DNA from: Heyndrickxia shackletonii | GTDB lineage: Bacteria; Bacillota; Bacilli; Bacillales; Bacillaceae_C | Reading direction: 5' to 3' | Length of the DNA stretch: 64,000 bases | Assembly: GCF_001420715.1 (NCBI RefSeq) | Contig: NZ_LJJC01000004.1 | Span: 2,310,648-2,374,647 of the forward strand | Shown: positions 28,273 to 38,757 of the stretch, in pieces | Layout of the letters: the number at the start of each line of letters is the position of its first letter | How positions within the stretch are numbered: the first letter of the stretch is position 1 | Made by a program: the position numbers and the translations under genes | The notes under the pieces: generated by a model | What the model was told of the DNA's origin: nothing | The model's input: only the letters and a program-made list of their open reading frames with translations | Database searches by the model: none

Positions 28273-29892
28273 TTATTCAGCATTTGAATAGTAATGCTTC
28301 CATTGATCTCTCAATGTCCTTTTGAGAAATTTGCCTACGGAGGTTTTCGGTATTTCCTTTAAGAATATTATCTCATCCGGCAACCACCAATTAGAAAATT
28401 GTCCTTTTAAAAATAAAATAAGATCCTGTTCGAAAATTTGATTTCTATAGGCATCTTTCAGTACAACACAGGCTAATGGACGTTCCTGCCATTTAGGGTG
28501 TGGAATGGCGATAACTGCAGCTTCATAAACTGCTTCGTGGGACATAAGTGCATTTTCAAGTGCAACAGAGGAAATCCATTCTCCGCCGCTCTTTATTAAA
28601 TCCTTTGTCCGATCGGTAATTCGAACGTATCCATCTGCATCCATTACCGCGATATCGCCGGTATAAAGCCAGCCATCTTTAAATGCATCATTTGTACGTT
28701 CATCCTTATAATATTCGTTGGCAATCCATGGCCCCCTGACTATTAATTCTCCCATTGTTGCACCGTCACACGGGACATCTCCGTTTTCATTCACTACCCG
28801 TATATCAAGGCCAGGTACAACCAATCCTGTTTTCGAACGGATAACAATTTTTTCTTCTAAAGATAAAGAATCCATCTCACTTGTTAAAGTAGATAAACTT
28901 ACGATTGGACTTGTTTCCGTCATACCATATCCCGAAATAAAAGGAACCTTATACTTTTCTTCAAAGGCGCGAATCAATCCTTTTGGTGATGCTGCTCCTC
29001 CGCAAACTAAAGCACGTATACTGCTAATATCATATTGATTTTCCTCTAATTCTTTTAACAGACCAATCCAAATCGTTGGAACACCGCCTGTAATGGTTAC
29101 CTTTTCTTGTTCAATCAGCTCCGCTAAAATTTTCGGAGTAAATGAAGGACCTGGTAAAACCTGTTTTGTCCCATACCAAACAGCAGCAAAAGGTAACCCC
29201 CATGCATTTACATGAAACATCGGCACTACTGGCATGGCAACATCTCTTTCACAAAGTCCAAGTGTATCAGCGAGACCAATTGCCAGACTATGAAGGACGA
29301 TACCTCTATGTGTGTAAACGACCCCTTTTGGATTACCGGTAGTGGCCGATGTATAGCACATTGCTGCTGGTGTACGTTCATCCATATCCGATATAAAGTT
29401 GAATGCTGGGTCTCCATCATCTATCAGTTGTTCATAAGAAAATGCTGGATGCAAAGTTGTTTCCGGTATTTCTTTCTCATCAGACATTATTACGAAGCAT
29501 TGAACCGTTGTTAATTGATCTTTAATTTTTTCTATAATAGGCACTAAATCCGGGTCAATAAGTAAAATTTTGTCTTCTGCATGATTGATGACATATGTCA
29601 AGTGTTCTTGGGTTAAGCGGATATTAACCATGTGGAGGACTGCACCACTGCATGGCACGGCAAAATAAGCTTCTAAATGCCGATGATGGTTCCAAGCAAA
29701 TGTTCCGATTTTATCCCCTTTCTTTAACCCGATTTTTGTTAGTGCACTTGCCAATCTTCTCGTTCTTTCTCCAATTTCTTTGTAAGTAAATCTGTGAATG
29801 CCGGATGCCGTTCTGGAAATGACTTCTTTTCGCGGAAAATATTTTTCTGCACGTTCCATCATGGAGGTTAATAGTAGCGGTGTGTCCATCAT
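28273..29892 (-). CDS. Acyl-CoA synthetase (long- or medium-chain fatty-acid-CoA ligase)
   Basis: 539 residues of the ANL adenylate-forming superfamily. The phosphate-binding loop is YTSATTGNPKGV (the usual YTSGTTG has Ala for Gly), the A5 motif is GYGMTETSP, A7 is DGWLYTGDIAVMDADGYV, A8 is DRTKDLIKSGGEWIS, and the catalytic lysine is in KTSVGKFLKR. It activates a carboxylic acid as acyl-AMP and then acyl-CoA. The set resembles AlkK-type medium-chain ligases. GGGGG precedes two adjacent ATGs (29892 and 29889). No fatty-acid oxidation genes adjoin it. Confidence 0.87.
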   Translation of the reverse strand: MMDTPLLLTSMMERAEKYFPRKEVISRTASGIHRFTYKEIGERTRRLASALTKIGLKKGDKIGTFAWNHHRHLEAYFAVPCSGAVLHMVNIRLTQEHLTYVINHAEDKILLIDPDLVPIIEKIKDQLTTVQCFVIMSDEKEIPETTLHPAFSYEQLIDDGDPAFNFISDMDERTPAAMCYTSATTGNPKGVVYTHRGIVLHSLAIGLADTLGLCERDVAMPVVPMFHVNAWGLPFAAVWYGTKQVLPGPSFTPKILAELIEQEKVTITGGVPTIWIGLLKELEENQYDISSIRALVCGGAASPKGLIRAFEEKYKVPFISGYGMTETSPIVSLSTLTSEMDSLSLEEKIVIRSKTGLVVPGLDIRVVNENGDVPCDGATMGELIVRGPWIANEYYKDERTNDAFKDGWLYTGDIAVMDADGYVRITDRTKDLIKSGGEWISSVALENALMSHEAVYEAAVIAIPHPKWQERPLACVVLKDAYRNQIFEQDLILFLKGQFSNWWLPDEIIFLKEIPKTSVGKFLKRTLRDQWKHYYSNAE

Positions 29893-30162
29893 TTTTCAAT
29901 TCCCCCTCATTTTATGTTCAGATAATGTGGGATAGAGTGTTGAAAACTAGCGGAAGCGATTTTTATACTACATGATGCCCATCCTAGATTGTTGAGCTTT
30001 GAGCAAAAGTCCCCCCAAACTATCTCCACCTTATCCGGTAACAAAAAACCTACCTCTTACGATAGAAATACATTGTGAATATGAAGGTTCTAAGATGGTT
30101 ATATTCAATCATTTCGACCTATAGACCCAAATACCTGCCTTATAGGCTAAAATGGCTAAATA

Positions 30163-30849
30163 TTAATTCAAAAACAATGGAATCAACCATGGCACTAAAA
30201 TAGACGTGAACACCGCGGATAATGCCATTGCGACACTGGATACAGCACCTTGCAGCTCTCCCTCTTTTACTGCTTGAGAAGTACCGATGCCATGGGAAAT
30301 CGTTCCTAAAGATAATCCTCTTGAAAAAGGACTTGAAACTTTTATTCTATCCAGTATTTTAAGTCCGAACATCGCTCCGAACATGCCGGTAATCATCACA
30401 AAAGCTGCAACCAATATTTCATCTCCGCCTATTATTTTGGAAATTTCAGACGCAACTGGTATAGTGGTAGATTTAATACTTAATGATGTAATCATTAGCT
30501 TTGATAGCTTAAATGCTTTGCCTAACAAAATAGCGGTTATTATGGTAAGTATGGTTCCTGTAAAAACCCCTGCAAGTGCCGGCAAAAGGTTTTGGATCAA
30601 GATATGGCGATTTTTATATAGGGGAACAGCTAATGCAACGGTAGCTGGACCTAGTAAATACGTCATGATTTCTTTTGCAGGTTCATATTCTCTATAAGAG
30701 ATATGACTGGCAACGAGCACTATAATGATGATTACAGTGCTTAAAAATACAGGTGTTGTAAACGGGGAAGAATACCTTTTTGCAACAAAAAGGGTGAAAA
30801 TATATACCAAAATAGTAAGAACGATGCTAAAGACTGTGATGATGGTCAT
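30163..30849 (-). CDS. LrgB/CidB-family membrane protein
   Basis: 228 residues with about six to seven membrane helices. Family features: LLGPATVALAVPLYKN, LSIKSTTIPVASEISKIIGG, and SRGLSLGTISHGIGTSQAVKEGE, the LrgB core. With the LrgA-type partner it forms a two-gene unit thought to affect murein hydrolase activity, pyruvate/acetate transport or controlled lysis. Its start overlaps the upstream gene by 23 bases, so the pair is cotranscribed. B. subtilis counterparts are YwbG or YsbB; which one is not settled. Confidence 0.88.
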   Translation of the reverse strand: MTIITVFSIVLTILVYIFTLFVAKRYSSPFTTPVFLSTVIIIIVLVASHISYREYEPAKEIMTYLLGPATVALAVPLYKNRHILIQNLLPALAGVFTGTILTIITAILLGKAFKLSKLMITSLSIKSTTIPVASEISKIIGGDEILVAAFVMITGMFGAMFGLKILDRIKVSSPFSRGLSLGTISHGIGTSQAVKEGELQGAVSSVAMALSAVFTSILVPWLIPLFLN

Positions 30850-31216
30850 GTACGTTGTCCTCCGCAGATTTCATCCATTTCTGAGACAAATACCCTGAAC
30901 CGCATATGCCAACGATAGCACTAATACATAAAATAAAGAGTAAAATGACTCCTTTTTTCAGAAATATTCCCCCTAAAGTCATTAATCCAACTGAAATCGG
31001 AATGAAAAAGAAAGCAAGATGCCGGATTAAAAACGATGAAGTCCTATCAATCCACTGCAGTTTCAGCACTCCTGTCAACAGAAGGATGAAGCATAAAATC
31101 ATTCCTGCAACATTCCCTGGCAAAGGAATATGCGTAAACTTTACAATCACTGATCCCAATTCATTTAGCCCCCAAAGGATACACAACTGAAAAATAATGA
31201 CGAGGATTTTCTTCAA
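30827..31216 (-). CDS. LrgA/CidA-family holin-like protein
   Basis: 129 residues, four predicted helices, TTG start behind AAGGAG. The conserved segment IPLPGNVAGMILCFILLLTGVLKLQWID, then HLAFFFIPISVGLM, defines the family. It is first of the pair with the overlapping LrgB-like gene. The long hydrophilic tail with an HDHHH run is local and of no known role. No LytTR or LysR regulator is adjacent. Confidence 0.87.
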   Translation of the reverse strand: MKKILVIIFQLCILWGLNELGSVIVKFTHIPLPGNVAGMILCFILLLTGVLKLQWIDRTSSFLIRHLAFFFIPISVGLMTLGGIFLKKGVILLFILCISAIVGICGSGYLSQKWMKSAEDNVHDHHHSL

Positions 31217-31308
31217 GATGATAGCTCCTTACTTTAAAGATATTCTTATACTTATTCGATTCATTGTGTGATTTTCCTGTTATAAATTTCAGATATTTGA
31301 GCGAAATA

Positions 31309-31346
31309 AAAATACGCTTGGAGATTTTATTCTCCAAGCGTATTTT
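31309..31346 (-). terminator. Terminator of the oxidoreductase gene
   Basis: Perfect 16-bp stem AAAATACGCTTGGAGA/TCTCCAAGCGTATTTT, loop TTTTAT, abutting the stop codon. Confidence 0.9.
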
Positions 31347-32282
31347 TTAATCAAAGCTGATGACAATTTTCCCTTTAGCGTGATGGCTTTCACTAAGCGC
31401 ATGTGCTTCTTTTAAACCTTGTTCTGAGAACGGAAACACATGTCCAACAATCGCTTTTAATTTCCCATTTTGAAGTAAGGCGCCTAACTGTTCCAATTGT
31501 TTCCCATTTGGTTGCAGCCAAACGTTGCTTGCTGTCACACCATATTCATTAGCTTTTTCTTCATCTGGCGCATTGACAATCGTTACTAATCTTCCGCCTT
31601 TTTTTAACACTTGATAGCTTTTGGTTTGGATTTCTCCACCCATCGTATCGAACACAACATCATAATCATGCAATACTTCTTCAAAATTTGTCGTTTTATA
31701 ATCAATTACTTCATCCGCACCGAGCTCTTTTAAAAACGCATGATTCTTTTCACTTGCAGTTGTTGCTACATAGGCACCCTTTTCCTTTGCAAGCTGTATT
31801 GCTAAGCTTCCCACACCGCCTGATCCAGCGTGAATAAGAACTTTTTCGCCTTTTTCCAAATGTGCCACATCAAATAAAGCCTGCCAAGCGGTAAGGCCAG
31901 CTAATGGAATCGACGCTGCCTCTTCAAAGCTAATGTTTTCTGGTTTTTTTGCTAAAAGCTCTTCATCTATTCCAACATATTCCGCATATGTACCAAAACG
32001 AGTGGTTGCCGGACGGGAAAAAATAGCATCTCCCACTTGAAAATTTTTTACATTTTTGCCTACTTCTTTAATAATTCCCGCTGCATCCCATCCTAAAATA
32101 ATCGGAAACTCAAATGGCATCATTTCCTTTAAATAACCCTCTCTTAATTTCCAATCGATTGGATTGATAGAAGTGGCTTTCATTTCCACTAAGACTTGGT
32201 TCTCATTGATTTTTGGAGCTGGAACCTCTTTTTCTTTTAGTTGCTCTTTATCACCATATTGTTCAATTACAATAGCTTTCAT
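31347..32282 (-). CDS. NADP-dependent quinone oxidoreductase (zinc-free MDR family)
   Basis: 311 residues. Medium-chain dehydrogenase fold: ATSINPIDWKLREG, GWDAAGIIKEVG, then the nucleotide-binding motif IHAGSGGVGSLAIQLAKEKGA. The catalytic zinc cysteines of alcohol dehydrogenases are missing, as in quinone oxidoreductases and enone reductases. It probably reduces quinones or unsaturated carbonyl compounds with NADPH. It is monocistronic, with AGGAGG before the ATG and a strong terminator. Confidence 0.87.
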   Translation of the reverse strand: MKAIVIEQYGDKEQLKEKEVPAPKINENQVLVEMKATSINPIDWKLREGYLKEMMPFEFPIILGWDAAGIIKEVGKNVKNFQVGDAIFSRPATTRFGTYAEYVGIDEELLAKKPENISFEEAASIPLAGLTAWQALFDVAHLEKGEKVLIHAGSGGVGSLAIQLAKEKGAYVATTASEKNHAFLKELGADEVIDYKTTNFEEVLHDYDVVFDTMGGEIQTKSYQVLKKGGRLVTIVNAPDEEKANEYGVTASNVWLQPNGKQLEQLGALLQNGKLKAIVGHVFPFSEQGLKEAHALSESHHAKGKIVISFD

Positions 32283-32420
32283 ATTTTTGTTCCTCCTTTT
32301 TACTTAATCAAGTATAAATATTTGTTTCAAAAGGGCAAGAATTCTGCTCCTTAAGTAATTTCTACAAAAATAAAAGATATTATAACCACAATTAGTTGAC
32401 ATAACTACAATATTGCTTAA

Positions 32421-32448
32421 TAAAAAAGAAGGGCCTTCCCTGCCCTTC
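32421..32448 (-). terminator. Terminator of the DUF1641-like gene
   Basis: GAAGGGC-AGGGAAG-GCCCTTC on the minus strand, then TTTTTTA. Confidence 0.85.
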
Positions 32449-32457
32449 TCTAAAACT

Positions 32458-32844
32458 CTATTCTAATGTCCTTCCCATTCCCCTTAAAAAATGAACCAGA
32501 AAATTTATTGCACGATTAATATCGGGATCCTTCAAATACTTCATTAACTGAAATGCATTAATATCCTTTCCTGTATCTATGTTTGCAGAACCTTCTTCGA
32601 TTCCTTTCTTTATTCCAAATATTAATTGGTCCATGTCCTTACTGTTTATTCCATTTAAACGATTTGAATATTTCGTTATAGATTCATTAACAATGGAAAG
32701 AAGATTATACTCCTCCAGATGTTTCACAAGTGTGACAAGTTCGTATATATGTTCTTTATTATTTTCTAAAAATGGCTGGATATCTGCAGGGTAATCTTTT
32801 TCACGAAGTGGGAAGGAATCTGCCTTACTAATTGAATGTTTCAT
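32458..32844 (-). CDS. DUF1641-like protein
   Basis: 128 residues from the ATG at 32844, preceded by GGGGG; the longer frame to 32907 lacks a ribosome site. The C-terminal DPDINRAINFLVHFLRGMG resembles the end of DUF1641 proteins, which in Bacillus often sit beside formate dehydrogenase genes. No such gene is nearby here. The rest is helical with charged pairs. Function unknown; the family assignment is by C-terminal resemblance only. Confidence 0.6.
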   Translation of the reverse strand: MKHSISKADSFPLREKDYPADIQPFLENNKEHIYELVTLVKHLEEYNLLSIVNESITKYSNRLNGINSKDMDQLIFGIKKGIEEGSANIDTGKDINAFQLMKYLKDPDINRAINFLVHFLRGMGRTLE

Positions 32845-32905
32845 AACAAAACCCCCAACAAAGAATTCACCCTTTAATCGTATGAAACGTTTTATGATTT
32901 GATGC

Positions 32906-32936
32906 AAAAAAAATAAGATTCAACAAAGTTGAATCT
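32906..32936 (-). terminator. Terminator of the GbsR-family gene
   Basis: AGATTCAAC-TTT-GTTGAATCT stem on the minus strand, followed by TATTTTTTTT. Confidence 0.9.
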
Positions 32937-32946
32937 CGTTTAATAG

Positions 32947-33489
32947 TTATTCTTTCACTTTTTTGGGTACATAATTAAAGATTTCATGGCTTTCAAAAAT
33001 ATCAACTAAACGATTCAGCCAATCATAATATTCCAATGTATATTCTAATTTATCAATATCACTTTTAATAATATCTTTTATCTCTTTATCCATTTCCTCA
33101 TGGAGTAACATGTCTTGAAGTTCCTTAATAGATTTTAAGATAGTATTTGTATTCATGGAAATAGCAGTTCTCCATTTGACAGAAAATAAATCGATAAAAT
33201 TTTGGTACCAATCCCCTTCTACTGCGTATAAATCCCGGCGTACACCCTTTTTCCAAACTTTATCGACCATTTTTAATTCTAGTAATGCTCGAACAGATGT
33301 ACTCATACTTGTCTTGCTCATTCCGAGCTCATCTTTCATTTCATCTAAAGTTAATGGCTCATGATGAAAAAACATCATACCATATAGTCTTCCAATGGAA
33401 GGAGCAATTCCATATAGGTTCATATTTTGTGCAATGGACTCGATGACCCGTTCTCTGATTTTTTCAAGCTGATCCTTCGCATTCAACAA
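32947..33489 (-). CDS. GbsR/OpcR-family transcriptional regulator
   Basis: 180 residues; TTG start at 33489 (or the adjacent TTG at 33486) behind AGGATG. The winged-helix block IGRLYGMMFFHHEPLTLDEMKDELGMSKTSMSTSVRALLEL is diagnostic for GbsR-type MarR relatives, which in B. subtilis repress glycine betaine synthesis (GbsR, choline-released) and choline or betaine uptake (OpcR). The C-terminal helices and W/Y-rich WYQNFIDLFSVKWR suit an aromatic ligand pocket. Divergent from opuAABC, so control of that operon is inferred; in B. subtilis opuA is not adjacent to such a gene. Confidence 0.85.
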   Translation of the reverse strand: MLNAKDQLEKIRERVIESIAQNMNLYGIAPSIGRLYGMMFFHHEPLTLDEMKDELGMSKTSMSTSVRALLELKMVDKVWKKGVRRDLYAVEGDWYQNFIDLFSVKWRTAISMNTNTILKSIKELQDMLLHEEMDKEIKDIIKSDIDKLEYTLEYYDWLNRLVDIFESHEIFNYVPKKVKE

Positions 33490-33776
33490 TATTCACATCC
33501 TAATCATAAATGGCTGTTTTCGTATGCATTATTTCTTTTGTTCTAATTATTCCCTATCCAGACTTTGTTTCAGGGCATCTTTTCTTAACAGTTATTCATT
33601 CATCCATCCGAAAAAGGATATTATTGTGTTTATGTATACAAAAGTTTAAGAAATGGAGCCTCAAAAAAATCCTCATGTAATAATCTATCCGTTTCCACTT
33701 GGAATGTAAAGTGTGTTCATAAGGGAGGATTCAAGAGGAAATGGAAGGATATTTGAGAACACACATCATCAAGTAC

Positions 33777-33803
33777 GTACAGTTTTTACTTTACGAACTG
33801 TAC
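33777..33803. promoter_or_regulatory. Inverted repeat in the GbsR-opuA intergenic region
   Basis: GTACAGTT-N11-AACTGTAC, extended by ACGTAC/GTACAT, lies about 87 bases before the opuAA start. It is the only clear dyad in the 400-base gap 33490-33889, so it is a candidate operator for the divergent GbsR-type regulator. A possible TTGAGA at 33753 precedes it, but no good -10 was found. Nothing coding was seen in the gap. Confidence 0.4.
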
Positions 33804-33889
33804 ATACGGAATATAAAGGAATATGGAGTTTGAGTGTTCCCTTCCGCTTTCTATAAAATGATATGGTGGCAACTAAGAGGGGTGATTGG

Positions 33890-35137
33890 ATGATAGAAGA
33901 AAACAAAAAGACAAAAGTAAAAGTAAAGAATGTCACAAAAATATTTGGCAAACATACAAAAAAAGCGTCTCAGCTATTGTCAAATGGAAAATCAAAACAA
34001 GAAATCTTAAAATTGACCGGCGCCACCATTGGAGTAAATCAGGCTAATTTTGAGGTGTATGATGGTGAAATTTTCGTCATCATGGGACTTTCCGGGAGTG
34101 GTAAATCTACATTGGTCCGAATGCTAAACCGATTAATTGAACCCACTTATGGCGAAATTCTCATTGATAACGAAAACATTACTTCCATGACAAAGGAACA
34201 GCTTCGTAATGTCCGTAGAAAGAAAATCAGTATGGTTTTTCAGAAATTTGCGCTATTACCTCATCGAACCATTCTCCAAAATACTGAATATGGATTGGAA
34301 ATTCAAGGAATCGATAAACAAACAAGGAAGGAAAAAGCTTTGCAATCTTTAAAACTAGTCGGATTAAATGGTTATGAAGATCAATATCCCGATCAGTTAA
34401 GCGGCGGTATGCAGCAGCGAGTTGGATTGGCAAGAGCTTTAGCAAATGATCCTGATATTTTGTTAATGGATGAAGCCTTTAGTGCATTGGATCCGTTAAT
34501 TAGAAAAGATATGCAGGATGAATTGCTGGAATTGCATGATACCATGGGGAAAACAATTATCTTTATAACCCATGACCTTGATGAGGCTCTTCGTATTGGT
34601 GACCGGATTGCCTTAATGAAAGATGGCAATATCGTGCAAATTGGCACACCGGAAGAAATTTTAATGAATCCTTCCAATGAATATGTTGAAAGATTCGTAG
34701 AAGATGTTGATTTCTCTAAGGTATTGACTGCAGGGCATATTATGAAACGTGCTGAAACGGTACAAGTGGAGAAAGGTCCCAGGGTAGCTCTAACTTTGAT
34801 GAAGAATCTTGGCATTTCTTCTATTTATGTAGTAGATAAACAAAATCGTTTATTAGGTGCAGTTACCGCGCAAAGTGCCAAAGAAGCAGTCGAAAAAGGC
34901 ATCTCTATTGAGGAAGTACTAGTTAGAGAAATTACGACCGTTCCGAGTGAAATATTACTGACGGATCTCTTTGATATGGTGTCCACTGCAAGTATTCCGG
35001 TTGCAGTAGTGGATGAACGCTCCAGGATGAAAGGAATTGTCATTCGAGGTGCATTAATTGGTGCCCTTGCCGGGAATGAAACTTATATTCATCAGGCAGA
35101 AATTCTGGAACCTTCCTCTTTGAAGGAGGTGAATTAA
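33890..35137 (+). CDS. opuAA: Glycine betaine ABC transporter, ATP-binding protein
   Basis: 415 residues from the ATG at 33890, set by AGAGGGGTGA; the frame from 33863 has no ribosome site. Walker A GLSGSGKST, signature LSGGMQQRVGLARAL, Walker B ILLMDEAFSALD, and H-loop THD are all present, followed by two tandem CBS domains (about residues 280-410, RAETVQVEKGPRVA and TVPSEILLTDLF), as in OpuAA, where they sense ionic strength. It powers betaine uptake at high osmolarity. First gene of opuA-AB-AC. Confidence 0.95.
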   Translation: MIEENKKTKVKVKNVTKIFGKHTKKASQLLSNGKSKQEILKLTGATIGVNQANFEVYDGEIFVIMGLSGSGKSTLVRMLNRLIEPTYGEILIDNENITSMTKEQLRNVRRKKISMVFQKFALLPHRTILQNTEYGLEIQGIDKQTRKEKALQSLKLVGLNGYEDQYPDQLSGGMQQRVGLARALANDPDILLMDEAFSALDPLIRKDMQDELLELHDTMGKTIIFITHDLDEALRIGDRIALMKDGNIVQIGTPEEILMNPSNEYVERFVEDVDFSKVLTAGHIMKRAETVQVEKGPRVALTLMKNLGISSIYVVDKQNRLLGAVTAQSAKEAVEKGISIEEVLVREITTVPSEILLTDLFDMVSTASIPVAVVDERSRMKGIVIRGALIGALAGNETYIHQAEILEPSSLKEVN

Positions 35138-35138
35138 G

Positions 35139-36871
<1,733 letters not shown>

Positions 36872-36880
36872 TTTATAAAA

Positions 36881-36912
36881 GAAAAGAGTCTCTACTATTA
36901 GAGGCTCTTTTC
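36881..36912. terminator. Terminator of the opuA operon, bidirectional
   Basis: GAAAAGAGTCTCT-ACTATT-AGAGGCTCTTTTC, 10 bases after opuAC and abutting the convergent small gene. Confidence 0.85.
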
Positions 36913-37125
36913 CTATTCATAATCCTCTAAATCTATTATCCAGCATTCAAGTTCAAGATCATAATATGGATCTGATTTAGCTTGCATTGTTTTATTTCCA
37001 TATTCATCAAGAACTTCATCCCCATTTAGTTCAAACATCCTAAAGTTGTCCCCTTTTTGCAGATGCTTAAAGTCAATTTCTACCCATTTATGATTTCTGA
37101 AGGCTAGCGTTCTTCTAAAGTTCAC
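36913..37125 (-). CDS. Small conserved-looking protein of unknown function
   Basis: 70 residues from the GTG at 37125, which is six bases after AGAGGGG; the ATG at 37131 touches the ribosome site and is less likely. Sequence features: KHLQKGDNFRMFELNGDEVLDEYGNKTM and SDPYYDLELECWIIDLEDYE, an acidic small beta-rich domain with a KGD-F-R-M-E-x-x-G pattern reminiscent of phage-type hypothetical proteins. No membrane helix or signal. Function unknown. Confidence 0.6.
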   Translation of the reverse strand: MNFRRTLAFRNHKWVEIDFKHLQKGDNFRMFELNGDEVLDEYGNKTMQAKSDPYYDLELECWIIDLEDYE

Positions 37126-37257
37126 GTTCATCCCCTCTGTACATGATATGTAGTATCTTTTACATTTAATTCTAAATACATGAAAACGGATTATGTATTT
37201 ATCCTGAAGAATTTTAAATGTGTGTTGTCCTATGTATGGAAGGGATGAAAGAACATG

Positions 37258-38187
37258 TTAAAACATACTTAAAGAATATTTTTTGGACAATTTCTCCAAT
37301 AGCTTTACCCCAGCTATACTATTTCCCTTTTCATCTAATGAAGGACCATATATTCCAATCCCGCATTTACCAGGGACTGCTCCAAGAATACCTCCTGAAA
37401 CACCGCTCTTCGCTGGAATTCCTACTTTGATAGCAAATTCACCTGAAGCATTATACATTCCACATGTGACCATAAATGTCTTGCATATTCGGGCAATTTC
37501 ATGTGGTATCACTTGCTTCCCGGTTGACATTTCAACCCCGTCCATCGCCAAGACGCAGCCGATTTTAGCCAAATCCAAGCAGGTTACTTCAATGGCACAC
37601 TGCTTTGTATATAGATCAATTAAATCCTCCACATTTTCCTCTATGACATTATGCTGTCTCAAAAAATAACAAAGTGAACGGTTTAAGTCTGCAGTCTTAA
37701 ATTCAGAATCAGCAACCTCTTCATTTACTTTAATTTGATCGTTTCCTGTAATCGCATGGATGAAGGTCATTAATCTATGTAATCGCTCCTGTACATTTGC
37801 ACCCTTTATCATATGAGTAACGGCTAAAGCACCTGCATTGATCATTGGGTTCAACGGCTTAGAAGGCTTATTTGTTTCTAATTTTGCAACGGAATTGAAC
37901 GGGTCTCCTGTTGGTTCTTGACCGACTCTTTCAAAAACATAGTCCACTCCCCTATCCATGATGGCAAGTGCTAGGCTAATTACTTTTGATATACTTTGCA
38001 GAGTCATGGATTGTTGACAATCTCCTGCAGAGAACCCATATCCATCCGGATAAAAAATCGAGATGGATAAATCATTTTGTTTTGCTTTTTTTAATGCAGG
38101 TATATAATCAGCTACCTTCCCTTGTTTCGCATAATCTCTGCATTCATTCACTAATGCTTGTAATTCTTCGCTTGATTGACAGTTCAA
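37258..38187 (-). CDS. glsA: Glutaminase
   Basis: 309 residues from a TTG at 38187 behind GGGGGA, equal in length to B. subtilis YlaM; the ATG-started frame to 38268 runs into a dispersed repeat. It hydrolyses glutamine to glutamate and ammonia. The serine-dependent beta-lactamase-like core shows the catalytic S-x-x-K in TLQSISKVISLAL, the NPMINAGALAV block, the YTKQCAIEVTCLDLAKIG segment and AKSGVSGGILGAVPG. No partner glutamine transporter is adjacent; in B. subtilis YbgJ is with GlnT, unlike here. Usually linked to nitrogen supply or acid tolerance. Confidence 0.93.
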   Translation of the reverse strand: MNCQSSEELQALVNECRDYAKQGKVADYIPALKKAKQNDLSISIFYPDGYGFSAGDCQQSMTLQSISKVISLALAIMDRGVDYVFERVGQEPTGDPFNSVAKLETNKPSKPLNPMINAGALAVTHMIKGANVQERLHRLMTFIHAITGNDQIKVNEEVADSEFKTADLNRSLCYFLRQHNVIEENVEDLIDLYTKQCAIEVTCLDLAKIGCVLAMDGVEMSTGKQVIPHEIARICKTFMVTCGMYNASGEFAIKVGIPAKSGVSGGILGAVPGKCGIGIYGPSLDEKGNSIAGVKLLEKLSKKYSLSMF

Positions 38188-38221
38188 AATTATTCCCCCG
38201 TAAAATTGTTTATATATACCT

Positions 38222-38364
38222 ACGTGTTGCTTCAGCGCCAATCGGCTAGCGGATTTCTCCGTCTCCATACTGTGTTACCTTATCTCAGTCGAAGACTACG
38301 AGGGAAAATTAGACTTCAAATTCCACTCATCCGTATGCCAGAGCCAGGCGCTTGCGCATTTGTT
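38222..38364. repeat. Dispersed intergenic repeat, copy B
   Basis: About 140 bases with CTTCAGCGCCAATCGGCTAG near the left end, GTCGAAGACTACGAGGG in the middle and GGCGCTTGCGCATT at the right. It shares these with copies A, C and D in the same plus-strand orientation. It lies between glsA and the SASP gene and gives false upstream extensions to both. Confidence 0.65.
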
Positions 38365-38448
38365 TTTTATTCTGCTCCAAAAAGTAAGGATACACTATCA
38401 CATGAAAAAATAAAAGGTGGAAAAACTAATGAAAAGGAGGGATTGTTG

Positions 38449-38724
38449 ATGGCGAGAAGAAATAGACAAACACTTGTACCCGGAGTCCGGAATGCACTGG
38501 ATTCATTCAAAGGACAAGTGATGGCAAAACAGGGATATAAAGTCGATCCGCAAGATCCGAACAGTGTAAAATATGAAGTAGCAAAAGAACAAGGTGTGTC
38601 ATTAAAAAAAGGATATAACGGAAATTTATCTGCCGAGGAAGCTGGGAAAGTAGGCGGTCCAATCGGTGGTAACATGGTCAAGGAAATGATTAGAATGGCA
38701 CAGGAACAGCTAGGAAAAAAATAG
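38449..38724 (+). CDS. Alpha/beta-type small acid-soluble spore protein, extended form
   Basis: 91 residues from ATG at 38449 behind AAGGAGG. LVPGVRNALDSFKGQV, the KYEVAKEQGV germination-protease site and the VGGPIGGNMVKEMIRMAQEQL end match the DNA-binding alpha/beta SASP family, which coats spore DNA and protects it from UV and heat. It is about 20 residues longer than the usual 60-72: there is an insert (MAKQGYKVDPQDPNSV) before the protease site and a NLSAEEAGK loop after it. Whether it coats DNA like classical SASP is untested. Confidence 0.8.
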   Translation: MARRNRQTLVPGVRNALDSFKGQVMAKQGYKVDPQDPNSVKYEVAKEQGVSLKKGYNGNLSAEEAGKVGGPIGGNMVKEMIRMAQEQLGKK

Positions 38725-38749
38725 TGCCGGTTCACCCCGGCACTTTTTT
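38723..38749 (+). terminator. Terminator of the SASP gene
   Basis: AGTGCCGG-N6-CCGGCACT followed by TTTTTTA, beginning inside the TAG stop. Confidence 0.9.
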
Positions 38750-38757
38750 ATCATGAA

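Noticed and set aside
38188-38268. N-terminal extension of glutaminase
   Set aside because: It reads into dispersed repeat B; the TTG at 38187 has an RBS and gives the family length.
38176-38448. N-terminal extension of the SASP
   Set aside because: It is a translation of repeat B and has no homology; RBS and start are at 38449.
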